This document shows, piece after piece, positions 12,681-12,955 of a stretch of DNA of 12,955 bases. Location of the stretch: contig JBNRMR010000003.1 of the NCBI GenBank assembly GCA_050309705.1, positions 1-12,955 of the forward strand. The letters run 5' to 3'. The DNA is from JBNRMR01 sp050309705 (GTDB taxonomy: Bacteria; Bacillota; Clostridia; Christensenellales; UBA1750). The notes beneath the pieces are model-generated. The model was not told where the DNA came from and made no database searches. It saw only the letters and a program-made list of their open reading frames with translations. The number at the start of each line of letters is the position of its first letter. Positions within the stretch are counted from its first letter, which is position 1. Position numbers and translations under genes: made by a program.

Positions 12681-12955
12681 ATGGGCTTTTCTTTGGATGA
12701 ATTGAGGGATGAAATTGAGTCAGGCAGGCGAAAGAGGGAGAAAATGAAAAGGGCGCCCGCCTCCGGAGGGAAATTCCGTCTGGAAAAGGGCGGACTGGCC
12801 ATGAAGAGCCTTACCATGCTTGGGGCGGCTTTGATACTCTTTGCGGGGGTCAGCATGTTTTTGCCCAAAACGGACGCCCAGACGGAGATGGTGTCCGGCT
12901 ACAGCGGTGAAAAACAGATTCCCATTTACAGCGTGGAGACTGAGGAAAAGAAGGT
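12681..12955 (+). CDS. N-terminus of a membrane-anchored protein, probably polysaccharide deacetylase
   Basis: The frame is open from ATG 12681 (GGAGG 6 nt upstream) to the window edge, about 91 codons. A charged cytoplasmic N-terminus (SLDELRDEIESGRRKREK) is followed by one TM segment (about residues 42-61, SLTMLGAALILFAGVSMFL) and an extracytoplasmic stretch ending KQIPIYSVETEEKK. The motif IPIYxVET(D/E)xKK directly precedes the catalytic NodB domain in PdaB-like polysaccharide deacetylases of spore-forming Firmicutes. The deacetylase call therefore rests on this lead-in only; the catalytic domain is outside the window. Confidence 0.6.
   Translation, partial: MGFSLDELRDEIESGRRKREKMKRAPASGGKFRLEKGGLAMKSLTMLGAALILFAGVSMFLPKTDAQTEMVSGYSGEKQIPIYSVETEEKK

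Overview
The window looks like a chromosomal segment of an anaerobic member of the Clostridia (Firmicutes). The evidence is a T-box-controlled leuS, a sensory-type [FeFe]-hydrogenase module, a DUF6062 protein, a SPOR-domain envelope protein, frequent TTG starts behind AGGGG-type ribosome binding sites, and moderate GC content. I see no insertion sequence, CRISPR array, tRNA or rRNA gene. Species-level assignment is not possible from the sequence alone.

Layout. (1) Positions 1-1169, minus strand: the 5' part of leuS with a complete T-box leader. A TTGACA-N17-TATAAT promoter, a Stem I, mutually exclusive antiterminator and terminator, and a ribosome binding site can all be traced by base pairing. 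(2) Positions 1291-7768, plus strand: a phosphate-starvation operon, pstS-pstC-pstA-pstB-phoU-phoB-phoR, tightly packed and ending in a rho-independent terminator. It is preceded by four hexamers at exact 11-bp spacing upstream of a TATTAT -10, a plausible Pho box. (3) Positions 7776-10988, minus strand: SPOR-domain membrane protein, DRTGG-like protein, RsbW-like ATPase, and a group-D-like [FeFe]-hydrogenase-type sensor, ending in its own terminator that converges on the pho operon. (4) Positions 11075-12955, plus strand: a DUF6062 protein with a duplicated C-x2-C...C-x2-H motif, a CBM9-like protein, and the start of a probable membrane-anchored polysaccharide deacetylase.

How the genes work together. 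PstS captures phosphate outside the cell, PstCA form the channel, PstB drives it, PhoU links transporter state to the kinase PhoR, and PhoR phosphorylates PhoB, which probably acts on the repeats upstream of pstS. In the minus-strand cluster, a hydrogenase-fold protein lacking the proton-transfer cysteine sits beside an anti-sigma/serine-kinase-type ATPase and a DRTGG protein. This suggests redox or H2 sensing rather than bulk H2 turnover. No catalytic hydrogenase subunits or maturases are in the window.

The most striking observation is that PstS appears circularly permuted. The half that is normally C-terminal (SREDGSGT...) comes first, and the half that is normally N-terminal (ITVAGSSSVTP...) comes second, behind an intact lipoprotein signal peptide. 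The second most interesting items are the sensory hydrogenase module and the duplicated putative metal-binding motif of the DUF6062 protein.
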